Origin: Micrasema longulum
Taxonomy: Eukaryota > Arthropoda > Insecta > Trichoptera > Brachycentridae
Length of the DNA: 64,000 bases
Assembly: GCA_022494885.1 (NCBI GenBank)
Contig: JAGVSM010004517.1
Span: 248,001 to 312,000 of the forward strand
Direction of reading: 5' to 3'
Shown here: positions 22,960-33,357 of the stretch, piece after piece
Layout of the letters: each line of letters starts with the position of its first letter
How positions within the stretch are numbered: the first letter of the stretch is position 1
Made by a program: the position numbers and the translations under genes
The notes under the pieces: model-generated
Told to the model about the DNA's origin: nothing
The model's database searches: none
Seen by the model: only the letters and a program-made list of their open reading frames with translations

Positions 22960-23312
22960 TCTTATTTATTTATTTGATATTAACGGCTTAGATTGCTTTT
23001 AACATTACACGTCGAACATAAAAAATAACGAAAAAAAAAAATTGCATAGCTATGACAATAGTAAACAAGTTAAAACAAGTAGGAAACTAAAAATATACAA
23101 ATTATTTAGGTACTTAAATGTCAATATGGAATGGCAAAAACATTCTTACTCATAGAGAATAGTCGAAGAATTATATTGCGATAAAAAAAAGGTATCAAAC
23201 TTGATTTATACCTGTCAAGTCCAGAACTGAATATATTAGCCTTATCTGTAGAGCCTGGGGATATCAATGATGACAAACTTTTTAAATTTGCGGTAGGTTA
23301 TGTAATGCCATG
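22960..23312 (-). mobile_element. Probable LINE 3' UTR fragment
   Basis: On the minus strand the segment ends in an AAATAAATAAAT tail, like other LINE tails here. Possible degraded coding sequence lies at 23200-23290, but no firm motif is seen. Confidence 0.35.
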
Positions 23313-23320
23313 ATCTAGGC

Positions 23321-24070
23321 CAGTGGTCGGCAAACCCATTAGTCAAAAGTGGCAAATATCAGCAGTACAACAATTAAGATTTCTTATAAGAACCAATTTA
23401 ACTTCGTTTTCAAACGTTATCTCTTTAAACCCAACGTACTATGCAGCAGAAAATATGCGTATTCACCATCCATGTCAACTGAAAATTCTTTAAATAAGTG
23501 ATGATAAAAAGCTTCATTTTCAATGGTGTGGACGATCTTGTGCACGAATTAAATGACATGCCAAATTTCTTCTGTAAAAGTCTGCTCATAATCGTTTCTT
23601 GATGAATGGTAAACGTGATTCATTTTTAGTATCAAAATAAAAACAAAACCCTTTCTCGCTCCGGCCATATTTTTAGCCATATCTTTTAAAATTGAAATAA
23701 TTTCATCGAGTTAAATATGATGTTTCTCGGTGCATTAATGGCAGTATTTACAATATCCTCAATAATCCGAATGGCAGTAATTTAAAAAGATCTGTAGACG
23801 AAATAAATCAAACGAAAAGTGTACATCACTTGCGCTGTGTGGTACTTGACATGGTAAGTGTGTCATCTTTAAGCCAGGAGTGATAACGCTGCTTGCTTCT
23901 TAAATGTTTGCCTTTGCTGTAAAAACATATCAGAGATTTTTCAAAAATTTCTGAGGATCATCAGCAGAGGTGAAAAAAATCCGACGTTGGTTCTAAAATT
24001 TTCTACAGCAAAGACAAATTGCATTGGTATGCAAATTGCGGTGAGGTACATTGAGGTTAATCTGAGCGAA
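23321..24070 (-). pseudogene. hAT transposase relic (GTF2IRD2/ZBED-like)
   Basis: The plus strand at 23321 starts CAGTGGTCGGCAAACCC, a typical hAT terminus. Running inward on the minus strand, 23424-23545 encodes HKIVHTIENEAFYHH, then LFKEFSVDMDGEYAYFLLHS. This parallels the region around 'VNFIRxxALNHRQFKEFLxDMDxEYGDxLYHT' of GTF2IRD2-like hAT transposases. Stops and frame changes are frequent; the catalytic part and the C-terminal dimerisation domain are not recognisable. The far terminus was not found, so the outer limit is approximate. Confidence 0.6.
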
Positions 24071-25164
24071 GATATCATGGGCATCTATGCAGTTTGGTTA
24101 TAATGCAAAATAATTAAACCAGAAAAAACCCTTCTAAAATATAAACTGAATATATGAAATTACTCTAGACATTAGTTTAAAACTTAATACTTGCGAATTA
24201 ATACAGCAATTATTAAAAAAAATGTATACATACATCTCCATTGATAATTAAGTCAAATATTCTAAAAAATAATCGGTTACAAAATAAATAACTTCATTTT
24301 ACTATTGTGTTTAATGTGTTTGTTCTAAGAAAATAAAACCACATATTAAATTGTCGAAGGCAACTGAAACGGCTCGGAGAGACTAGCATACCCTCTTACT
24401 TCAGTTGACTGAAAAATTTTAACGTCTCTCAGTTCATGGTTTACCTCTTCGTTTTTATTCTCAAAGTACCCTCTTAATTCCCATCACCAATTCGTATTTT
24501 TTCTCTAACTAACTAGTATTTATGCGGCATCCACTATCAATAATGTTTCTGCGATAGTTCTATTTAAATCACGTCTGAAGATCACATTTAATTTATCTCA
24601 CTTAAAATGTCTCCTATCTTCCTCTCTCTTTGTTTTCTTTTATTGTTGATGTTGATCATTTTATATACACATATTTTTAGTTCTATTTTTGCAACTTTTT
24701 TTTTTTTCTCGCATACGTTTAGAAACTTAAATGAAATAAAAAACCCTTTTTTTTTTTTCAATAGATGGTTATAGAAATTTCCCCATGGTAATAAGCCCGT
24801 CAACGCATAGAACATGTATGTAGAAAAAGTTAAATAAAAAATTAAATAGTAATATTTATTTTATTTTTTATATTTAATGCATTAACTATTTATATCATAA
24901 GAAATAAAAAACAATTTACATTATAAGATATTAAACCTGAGACGAGAAACACGTTTAAATTATTTTTTTTAAATTGGCTTGTTTGAAGTTATCACTTCGT
25001 TTACTGTGTAGCGCTTACCATTTATACTATGTTAAAACATTCACATTTCTTTAATTCTGTGGGGGTCATATTGAATTGACACACACACGTGCAATTATTT
25101 CACCTGAAATATAGAGCAACGACCAATGAAACAAGTCCTAATTTTATATTGTATACGATACATT
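24071..25164. other. AT-rich stretch, nothing recognised
   Basis: No supported gene or element. The minus-strand frame at 24588-24815 is Lys/Phe-rich low complexity. Confidence 0.4.
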
Positions 25165-25430
25165 ATATTCTTAAAGATAACAGTATTGCACATAAAACGT
25201 CTGACTGCATAACTGCAACGTCCTGCAGTATATCCACGCTATGAAGACGTGAAGAACAAAGGAACGTCACCTTTAAAGAGACTATAGGGCATGGTAATGC
25301 CCAGTCAGCCCAAGAAAGTCAGCCCGAAAAGTCAGCCCAACTAACTCAGTTCCAGAATGTAGTCCAAGTGCTCTCACTAACTCATCATTAGAGAGCTAAA
25401 CATCAAAAGAGCTAAACTTCATAACATGCA
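25165..25430 (+). promoter_or_regulatory. Possible LTR-type promoter block, copy 1
   Basis: GAAGACGTGAAGAACAAAGG and CCTTTAAAGAGACTATAGGG align loosely with 30490-30575, where GAGACGTTAAGAACAAA is followed by CCTATAAAAGGACC (TATA-like). A short tandem of AGTCAGCCC (three units, about 25303-25345) follows. This could be LTR sequence; no polymerase or primer-binding site was found. Confidence 0.25.
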
Positions 25431-25440
25431 ATCAATAATT

Positions 25441-25483
25441 GTCCCGACTTAACACGGAATTTTCGGTCGGGACATAAAAAATA
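25441..25483 (+). repeat. Conserved hairpin repeat with A-tail, copy 4
   Basis: GTCCCGAC, TTAACACGGAATTTTCG, GTCGGGAC, then ATAAAAAATA. The 8-bp stem is perfect. Confidence 0.6.
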
Positions 25484-25904
25484 TAATTGTGCTCCATGAT
25501 AAAATTGTGTATTTTGTGCATTAAATAAAAAATAAATAAAATAAAAATATGTGCACCCCTTTCTTAATTATTATGTTAACGTGTGGATTATTTATATTTT
25601 ATAAAACAGTCTATAAACTGTGTTATTATTAATCAAACACAACGTAATCGGGGCAGATAATTCATTATTTTTTGCCGCATTTTCTATACACGGTCATCTA
25701 AGGTCCAAGCTATCATTTAATTTGTTCCTCGCTTCTTATTCCATCCTAACACCTGTTTCCTTAAGCTGGTAATACTTTGCATCGGTGGGGTGGTTTCCAA
25801 ACTGTTTGTTAATATTCTTAACGCCTCCCCCGATTTTTAATAAATGAATTCAAAATTTTAAAATAGTAAAACGTTTTAAAAAAAATAATAACAAGGTGTT
25901 TTTT
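25484..25904. other. Unassigned AT-rich stretch
   Basis: Nothing recognised between the hairpin repeat and the next LINE fragment. Confidence 0.35.
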
Positions 25905-26170
25905 CTTCTTTTTTCACAGCGTCCACGTTCCAGCAGACCTATCCAGGAGAACCTATCGCCTGCCAGCCCGATCGCCTCCTTAGTACCGCCGAATGAAGCC
26001 GAAAGATCGTCATCGATGGCCTTCCAGGACGGCGCGCGGCGGTAGCCCGAAGTTGTGAAGAAGAGGCGACTTGGGTAAAGGCTCTCTTGAGGCATCCGCA
26101 GCAGGTGTCCAAACCAGGTCCGCCGCCCACCCGTAAAATCTTTTAAGGAGGCTGCTGAAATCGATCTCGG
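25905..26170 (-). pseudogene. LINE polyprotein C-terminus (family L7), copy 1
   Basis: The minus strand reads RTWFGHLLRMPQES, then FFTTSGYRRAP, and ends EAIGLAGDRFSWIGLLERGR. This is the C-terminal signature of endonuclease-RT type LINEs (WxGHxxRMP, RRxxGRPxxxW, LAxDRxxWRxLVxxAR). GC content is well above the surroundings. A related 3' piece is at 30085-30245. Only about 85 codons remain; the catalytic domains are gone. Confidence 0.7.
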
Positions 26171-26319
26171 ACTTCATGTCATGTCAGAGAAATATTATTT
26201 ATACTGAATTGTATTCTTGTGCACGCTTTTTTAAATTATTTAATGTTAACTTTAAAAAACGCTTAAACAAACAAAAATCGAATAATAGAAACAATCGAAA
26301 TTTTGACTACTTAATATTT

Positions 26320-26583
26320 CAACATCATCATCATTCCCTTTCCGCACATAATAGTGCACAGGGACCTTGAATTGGTACACTAATCGCAGCGTATCTTGAT
26401 CGAAATCGTCTCATGAAGGTAACATGATCAGTCGCACGCTTCAGGTGCCAGTCTAGGGCCTATGAAATACTCTAGTGTAAGAACACCTTTTTAAATAAAT
26501 ATTTTGTGTCAACCATGTCGGGAATCGGACCCGAGACCTCTTTTATGGTAGGTAAACGCGCTGACCACTACCCCACGAAGCCG
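26320..26583 (-). mobile_element. tRNA-derived SINE, family B, copy 3 (near full length)
   Basis: On the minus strand: GTCGGCTTCGTGGGGTAGTG (box A region), GGTCTCGGGTCCGATTCCCG (box B region), a body, then GTGCACTATTATGTGCGG and a GATGATGATG tail. Same structure as 54940-55214. Box A and box B spacing suits a pol III internal promoter. Confidence 0.75.
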
Positions 26584-26639
26584 ACAAATGATTTCGTGTT
26601 AATATTTACATGAATAATTAAGACAATACTAAAAATTCA

Positions 26640-26816
26640 CACCTGATGGTGCATAAGCCACTACATTGCTATGCAACATATCTCGATCATCTGTTATAGT
26701 GAAATATTGCAGTGTAAAACCATCCTACAAACAAATGTTTCATGTTGACCCTCTCAGGAATCAAACCCTGGACATCAAGCTTCGTGCGCAAATGCGTCAA
26801 CTACTACACTACAAGG
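26640..26816 (-). mobile_element. tRNA-derived SINE, family B, copy 4 (decayed)
   Basis: The minus strand holds CTTGTAGTGTAGTAGTTGAC, a box-B-like GGTTTGATTCCTGAGAGGG, and the 3' end at CACCTGATGGTGCATAAGCC (plus strand). It directly abuts the MITE at 26824. Confidence 0.65.
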
Positions 26817-26823
26817 AAGAATA

Positions 26824-27151
26824 GGGAAATATAACTTTTTAAAACATTTTTTATGTAATAATGGTCTACGAAATACTGTCCCCTAATTATTTTTTTTGCT
26901 GCCTATTACATAAAAATATTTTTTGATTTTTAATTTTAAATTGGCCACGCTCCTAATACGTCACGATCCATGTTCATTTTCAACTTCGTTCCAAACCGTT
27001 CAATTTTTTATAGAACATCCTCTCGAATCTTGACGTCACAATTATCAATGCCAAGCATGTCGCTTTTTTCAAGTGACAAATTTAATTTTTTTTTTTTTTT
27101 TTTACATTCTATAATATATGAAACATTTTTCCACAATAAATTATATTTCCC
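26824..27151. mobile_element. 328-bp MITE with TA duplication (family R6), copy 1
   Basis: Ends GGGAAATATAA and TTATATTTCCC are exact inverted repeats, flanked by TA on both sides (26822-26823, 27152-27153). Diverged relatives are at 56944-57339 and, inverted, 31080-31345. All three share CTTGACGTCAC-like sequence and a weakly conserved peptide reading on one strand (LEKSDMLGIDNCDVKIRE here). TA flanks suggest Tc1/mariner-type mobilisation. Confidence 0.8.
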
Positions 27152-27170
27152 TATTACTTCCGATCGATTT

Positions 27171-27280
27171 CCTAAGTCAGGATTTTTACCTGAGAGCAGC
27201 GATCGAGTCAAAAACACTCGTTTAGGGTTCTTGTTCCATTTTACACGCATATTTGAATTCTTCATCCGCCTAGACAGAGA
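27171..27280 (-). repeat. Stand-alone SINE leader module
   Basis: On the minus strand the block shares GTCTAGGCGGATGAAGAATT and CTCTCAGGTAAAAATCCTGA with the leader of the composite SINE, but no tRNA-like part follows. Confidence 0.55.
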
Positions 27281-27576
27281 CAAAAACACAATACAAAAAC
27301 AAATACAATTAAATAAATGTAAATATCATTTAAAAAATCAAAACTAAAGAATAGTTAACACACACAGTACTTGCTTATAGTGGCGAGCGTTTACGGCGCG
27401 GTGAGGGCGCGGTGAACTGACTTAAATATATTATAAACAAGTGTAGTGTCCATAGTGAGCGTACGCTTCCCCACTACGCCCAAGCACCATAGGCCAGGTT
27501 TATTAATCATTATTTTTGGATGAAAAAAATAGTACTTTTTTTCAACTTTTACTATTAATTTTTATATACAAATAAC
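27281..27576. other. Unassigned, small GC-rich patch
   Basis: GGCGCGGTGA is repeated twice near 27395-27420 in an otherwise AT-rich stretch. No gene recognised. Confidence 0.3.
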
Positions 27577-28267
27577 ATTTAAATTTATAATATTAGAAAT
27601 AGATTTGTGTCTACTGAACACATTATTTTATTTTTACAAATATAAAAACAAAAAAATTTGTGACAGTTGTTTCGCCTAGTTAGGGCTTTTTTAAACGAAT
27701 GTGACGATTATATGAATTTAATGTTCTTATAAAGTTATATAATTCAAGGTACTTAAGAAGAAAATAAAAATAATTTTATGAACTATAGTATGTACATTAA
27801 TCATAATTGAAAGAAAAATTAATATTTAAGGTCTATGTGTTTAATAGGTAATGGGGAATTTAGGTATTTATATTTGAATTTCGGAAAAAATATTACAAAG
27901 TAAGTATTTATTGACATACATGTAAGTATTGTGAAATAATTAATGAAGTTTAATAGTTTTATAAATATAGATAACCTATTAAACACTTAGCCTTGCCCTT
28001 AACTATTGTTTTTTCCCTCAATTATGATTAATGTACATGCTATAGTTCATAAGATTATTTTTATTTTTTACTTAAGTACCTTGAATTATATAACTATATA
28101 AGGACATTCAATTATACTAATCTTCACATTCGTTTGATAATGCCCTAACAAGGCAAAATGATTGTCACGAAAATTTTGTTTCCAATTTTATATATTTGTA
28201 AAAATAAAATAAAGAGTTCAGTAGACTCTAATCAGTGTTTCATTTCTAATATTATAAGTTTAAATAT
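27577..28267. mobile_element. ~690-bp foldback element
   Basis: Long inverted arms, about 275-297 bp each (27577-27851 and 27971-28267), surround a ~118-bp centre. Matching anchors include TTATAATATTAGAAAT, CGAATGTGA, TATATAATTCAAGGTACTTA, ACTATAGYATGTACATTAAT and TGTTTAATAGGT. Arm identity is roughly 80% by eye. No open frame. A short related motif (GTTTCACCTTGATAGGGCAT) lies at about 32670-32700. Confidence 0.8.
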
Positions 28268-29019
28268 GGAGTTTTACAAAATAAAAACCAAATCAATCAA
28301 TACAAATAACATGTTCTAACAGAAAACTTAAAATAAATTCAAAAAATGTATTTTAGTGATTATCACTAAGATTTTTATTTTTAATTATCCAAAGTGAAGA
28401 ATTAGAAAACATTTATGAAAAACATAAATAACAAAATTTTACCAAAAGGGTTTCTATTTTAGTTTTTTTTTTTTAAATCAGTTTGGCAATCGCTGCTGTA
28501 GATTGTACATCAACCTTCCCTTAAGGCGGTTAAGTCATCAGTCATCTATTAAATTAGACACAAGGAAACTAATAATTTACATATAATGGAAAATAAACAA
28601 TAGGGAGGCCAAATAGGGGTAGGAGATAACGGGTTTTTGTTATGGGTTTAAAATTATCAACAAAATAGATAATTCAACCGATTATAAAATTCAAAACAAG
28701 TGGCAAAAATATTTATTTCTCTAGGTATCAAATCGAGGCGTAATTATTGAAATTCGGTAGCTTCAAAATCAGCATTTTGTAAGTTACACACTAAAACACA
28801 TTTATCTCTCCTTCTTTGTGAATGCTACAACAAACAAATTATGTATTGAAATCATCATAATGATTTGAATGGGTCATGACTTATCTATTTGTAGCATCTA
28901 TAGTGGAAGATACAAATATGTATTTTTAGTAGTTAACCTAAAAATGCTGATTTAGCAGTTCCCTAAAAATATTTAATATGTTGCCACTTGACATGAAAAC
29001 ATGTCATAGTAAAAATAAA
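28268..29019. other. AT-rich stretch, nothing recognised
   Basis: No supported feature. Confidence 0.4.
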
Positions 29020-29620
29020 TTTTTATTTTTATTAGGTAAGTGGTTAGTAGACAGAACGTTTCTATATTGATTAATTATTTAAGTCAAACATTTTTTATCT
29101 ATCATTAAATACATTTTTGTTATTTTCTTAGGTTGACCTTTTCTTTTATTTCTTTCTTATTTTACTTACATTTTTTAGATCTTGATTTTAATAGGTACTT
29201 TTAATTTTCTTATTTTTTTTTTTTTTCTGTAGATATGAATTGAAATTTTCGATTTACTTTGTTTTATTTGTTATCTTGTTTCGATCACATTTATGAGCAT
29301 ACACTATTTGTAAATGTGTTTTATTTTTTTTGTTATATTTAAAAAATATTCAAGTAAATTACCATTCTTTAATTTTAATTGGATTATTTTACTCTATTTT
29401 CTTACTTTAAAAAATAAAATAATTTCTTTAAACTATTTTTTATGTTTAATTTTATATGTGTACAGTATTATGTCTGTGGTCTTTTTATTTGATTATTAAA
29501 CAAAACTTATGTCTGAGCACCCGATGAAAAACTATTATTGAATAGTTTATCAGGACAAAATATATTTTAATACCTGTTTTCTTTATAATGTATTAATATT
29601 GTAATAATGTGTACCTAGTT
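29020..29620 (+). repeat. T-rich dispersed repeat (family R1), copy 3
   Basis: Shares AAGTGGTTAG, TTATCTTGTTTCG, TATGAGCA, TATGTGTACAGTATTATG and GAGCACCCGATGAAAAAC in order with 2330-2915. Confidence 0.55.
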
Positions 29621-29724
29621 GTAGTTATTACCTCACAAAATGATATTCAATGTTTCGTTTTGTCACATGTTTCATATAAATACGTTTTTTTACTCTCACT
29701 TTATATTCATCTTCATTTCTTTTT

Positions 29725-29825
29725 CGGCGAGCAGTCACAAAGTCAAAAACACTATTTTAAAATTCTGGTTCTATTTCACACACACATAACTGTATTCTTC
29801 ATCCGCCCGGACACAACTCTAATAA
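29725..29825 (-). repeat. Stand-alone SINE leader module
   Basis: On the minus strand it starts GTCCGGGCGGATGAAGAATA and contains TGTGTGAAATAGAACCAG, matching the leader at 39468 and 4967. No tRNA part is attached. Confidence 0.55.
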
Positions 29826-30084
29826 ACAGAAATATTTTTGTAAATATGTTTTAAAATAAAATCACTATATGACAATATTTATGTTGTATACCTTCGTCTA
29901 AGTGATAACAAATATATTTTTGACATTTTCATAATAAACGGTTAGCATTTTAATAAAATAACAAATGAAAAATCTGTAAAAGACTTTAATCGATTTCACA
30001 CTGGTCGCACAAATCCGCACGGTGCGATAAAATTAGGGTGAGTTTATTTTGTTAAACTCTCAGGTAAAAATCCTTCAAAGACGG
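29826..30084. other. AT-rich spacer, nothing recognised
   Basis: Only a short leader-like CTCAGGTAAAAATCCTTC lies at about 30058-30076, where it runs into the next LINE fragment. Confidence 0.3.
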
Positions 30085-30245
30085 CCTGAAAGTGCACTGA
30101 TAGATCCTTCTGCTTTATTCGGCGGAACTAAGGGACGAAGATTTTTGTGGGAGGATTCGAGAGTGCTGGCTGGCGATAGGGTCTCCTGGAGACGTTTGGT
30201 GAGGTCCACTTAGGAGCGGAAGTGGAAAAAGTAGAAGAAATAAGA
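30085..30245 (+). pseudogene. LINE polyprotein C-terminus (family L7), copy 2
   Basis: The plus strand reads PSALFGGTKG and then VLAGDRVSWRRLVRST before a stop. This matches SASFGGTKE and GLAGDRFSWIGLLERG of the copy at 25905-26170. About 50 codons remain. Confidence 0.65.
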
Positions 30246-30399
30246 TAGTTTGCGGGTTAATGCGTTTGCCTGTCTGTAAATAAATAAATAAAATACAATA
30301 AAAATCAATACACCTGAGGGTACAACGTCCATAGATCGATCGATGACCCCACACATGCGTCAAATTATTTTGCTTTGAATTTTCTGTTTGTTTCAATAC

Positions 30400-30600
30400 A
30401 TCAATATTGTGCGAACCAACTTATTACACATATGACGTTAATTTACAATAGCGAAATCGTATGACAAATCTGGCGCAACGCTATGAATTGCGTCAACTTC
30501 ATCCCCGCAATAGAGACGTTAAGAACAAAAAAACAACCTATAAAAGGACCACGGGGAGTGACCACATTGTTCAGTGTTTACTTTTATTCTAGTTTCCGCA
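30400..30600 (+). promoter_or_regulatory. Possible LTR-type promoter block, copy 2
   Basis: A TATA-like CCTATAAAAGGACC at about 30537-30551 lies in a block loosely homologous to 25225-25310. Candidate LTR fragment only. Confidence 0.25.
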
Positions 30601-31079
30601 AAATTGTCCCAGTTTTGACGTAATGTTTTTACTGCGCATTTGCTCCACTTTTGCCTTTAAAGCGACTAATTAAAGCGATAATGAATAAGTCACTTGATTG
30701 TTATTGGTTGAAAAGTGCAATACGTTTTTCTTCCTTTTCCAGCTAAACCCTTTATTGTCAAATAGATCATTCAATTTAGCTAGATACAAAAAAATAACGA
30801 GGGCAGGTTATACTATTTTAATATTTAGAATTAACATTTTCATTAAAAGTTATTATATGAGTAAGAAACATTAGTTCCAATTAGATTATTTTATAAATTA
30901 TCAAAACTATTATTATCTTTATTTATTATTTATTTATTAATTTCTCAGTAGTTTATTACACATTAAGACAAAAGTCTCAAGTCCATGTATATAACTCACA
31001 ATAAAGAAATATTACATACTACGAATACCGATAAAAATAAATGAAATCGATTAAAAATAATAGATTGTATTTTCAAAAT
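30601..31079 (-). mobile_element. Spacer with LINE 3' UTR scrap (family L2), copy 3
   Basis: About 30925-31005 resembles the L2 3' UTR (TTTATTACACATTAAGACAA and AAGTCTCAAGTCCATG on the plus strand). The rest shows nothing recognised. Confidence 0.4.
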
Positions 31080-31345
31080 CAATGTGGATATTGTGGAGAA
31101 ATGTTTTCAAATATCATTTATTTTTTATTTTTATTTTAATACGTCACTTGAAAAACGCGACATGTTTGGCCTTGATAGTTGTGATGACAAGATTCGTGAC
31201 TATATTTTTGACAACTTTGAAAGGTCAGGAACAAATAAACATGAATTGTTACGTAATTTGGGCGTGGCCAATGGAATGACCGTTTTTGCGGGAATTCAAA
31301 ATGACAAATTTATTAAAAAAAATATGCTACTAATAAGTATCTATT
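31080..31345 (-). mobile_element. MITE family R6, inverted diverged copy
   Basis: Reverse complement aligns with 26880-27100: TTGGCCACGC, CATGTT, CGAATCTTG, TCACAACTATCAAGGCCAA, CATGTCGCGTTTTTCAAGTG. The plus strand can be read as SLEKRDMFGLDSCDDKIRD, close to the peptide in copy 1. The terminal repeats are not intact. Confidence 0.6.
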
Positions 31346-31439
31346 ACTTCATGTTAAAAATAAAATGTTAAAATTAGACAAATTGGAAATCTTAGAGATT
31401 AAAAAAGCAATTCATAATAAGAAAAAAAAAACAAATAAA

Positions 31440-31640
31440 CGATATTTCTTTTAGTCCACTCCTGTCTAGTTTCGAATATATCCATCTCACATTATCAACC
31501 TTTCAAGAAAAAAAAAACTTGATTTATTCGTTTCACTGGCAGCATACTGATAAAATAGGAAATAATTCATGAGTTAAGTAAACCTAGCTTGTTTAGCTTT
31601 AAAACCGGTCGGTGGAAAAAAAAAATTAGTGGTAAAAATT
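31440..31640. repeat. Two hammerhead-like motif relics
   Basis: About 31463-31503 (minus strand): GGTTGATAATGTGAGATGG, then ATTCGAAACTAGAC. About 31570-31620 (plus): GTTAAGTAAACCTAGCTTG, then TTTAGCTTTAAAACCGGTCG, related to 19289-19341. Both are decayed. Confidence 0.4.
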
Positions 31641-32119
31641 ATGTTGTTTTACTTATTTTACGTTATATATAATTAATCGTACCGTGTGCAATCTTATGAT
31701 CGTACGAAATGGGCCTTTGTCTTGAATTCTAAAAGGCAAGTTTTTTCTTATTTTATCTTATACCATTGCGATTTTTCTCTTTTGATAACTTACACGATTT
31801 TTGAATTATTAACCAATTTGTAAAACATCTGTATCACAGCAATATTTGAATTAAAACATTTTTCAGTATAAACTTCTCACTAAACAAGAAACGTCAAGAC
31901 CAACAATATGTCTTGTAAGAATTATGAACATTGTTTTACAATGGAACAAAGTTATTTGTTCTTAACCCTTTTGCCTATGTACTCGTAAAACAATGACTTA
32001 TTTTTTGTTTTAGCGTTTATTTTGTCGAACTTCTAATATAATTTTAATATTGAAATCAAACATTGATTTGAATCTACTAAAACAGTTAATATAACCTTTA
32101 AAATTTATTCAAAATTGTA
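31641..32119. other. AT-rich stretch, nothing recognised
   Basis: No supported gene or element. Confidence 0.35.
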
Positions 32120-32380
32120 AATTCAATATGAGATTGCCCTGAACTATTATCTCTCATCAACTTCAGGGTTCCTGGAAGAATGACTAGACAGGTGCCACCG
32201 TTTTGTAGCAACAATTCACGGACAGTGTATACTTGTAATGCCGTATTAAATAGACTTCATGAACTCAGCAATAGTTATTCCCACGTATCTGATATATTTA
32301 GTGTAGGGTATTGTTCATATAGAACAAACCTTTTGAACTTTTTCAAAGATGGTGAATGGTAATTATATTTATTTATTCAT
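32120..32380 (+). pseudogene. LINE polyprotein C-terminus (L8)
   Basis: One frame reads LINFRVPGRMTRQVPPFCSN, then NSRTVYTCNAVLNRLHELSN, and ends YRTNLLNFF. The succession FxVPxxxTR, RTxYxxNxxxxRLxxLxN and YRxxL is that of a jockey/CR1-like C-terminus. The frame is open for about 75 codons and stops at 32360. Upstream RT motifs are absent. Confidence 0.6.
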
Positions 32381-32976
32381 GCATTTCATAATAAATACAG
32401 TTTTTTTTTCACTTTGCCCAGCTGTATGAAACAGTACTTATAATTTTCTTGTTGTATTACTGTAGAATATTTTATTATTTAAACTTTCTACTATATATGC
32501 TGTATAATTTTTAGGTTTAATTTTTGTTATGAATCTTGGGTATAAGGAAATTTATGTTTTAAAAAAAATAAAAAATTAAGCCAAATATGTTGGTTTTATA
32601 AATAATTGTAAAAGGCAGATTTGCCGTTTAAATATTATTTTAAACACAAAAACTAAAAATCGGACCATTGTTTCACCTTGATAGGGCATTTGCGAATGTC
32701 GTTCGTTTAAAAGTGAAAACAATAATTACTTCTTTAAAAAATGCAGTTTTGAGTTTAAAACGTAGAAAGGTTTGAAAAACTTTAAAACATTGAGTTTTAT
32801 TAGTCTTGTATTAGGAAATAAAATTAAAAATGTTTCATTGCATATCTAACTGTGTCAATTAAAGTGATCATTATGAAATATTTTCATTTCCAGGAATGAT
32901 TTAAGTTTAATTGAACTGGATTAGCATTTTTTGAGTTGTAACCGTCTTGTATTGGTTGTGCGATATATCTTATATC
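32381..32976. other. AT-rich stretch with a foldback-like motif
   Basis: Only GTTTCACCTTGATAGGGCAT (about 32670-32700) is shared with the foldback arms at 27577-28267. The first part may be the 3' UTR of the preceding LINE. Confidence 0.35.
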
Positions 32977-33357
32977 ATTATAATTCCCCTTTTCGGCACC
33001 TAATGGTGCATAGAGCACTGCATTGGTAAAAAATTGAGAATATTTTAATCATCTGTCACGTGGAGGCAAGGTGATCCGTACTACACTTTAGGCATCTGTC
33101 CTACAATGGAATATTGAAGTTTAAATACCCGTTAAAATCAATATTATACGTTCACCCTCAGAAATCGAACTCAGGACCACAAAAATGAGAGGCAAGTGCG
33201 CCATTTACTACACAGCGAGGTGGATTTATCTAGACTCGAGTTTCTTATTCAGAACTTTAACCTGAGAGCAGTTATTGCTTCGAAAACACTTGAACCCGGT
33301 CCTGGTCATATTTTACACGCAGAACTGTATTTTTTATCCACCTGGAAACAGAGAACT
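32977..33357 (-). mobile_element. Composite tRNA-type SINE with leader, inverted copy
   Basis: On the minus strand, in order: the leader (GTGGATAAAAAATACAG, CTCTCAGGTTAAAG), the tRNA-like part (CGAGTTCGATTTCTGAGGG as box B region), the body, and the 3' end GTGCTCTATGCACCATTAGG. Same module order as 4967-5343 and 39468-39829. Confidence 0.65.
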
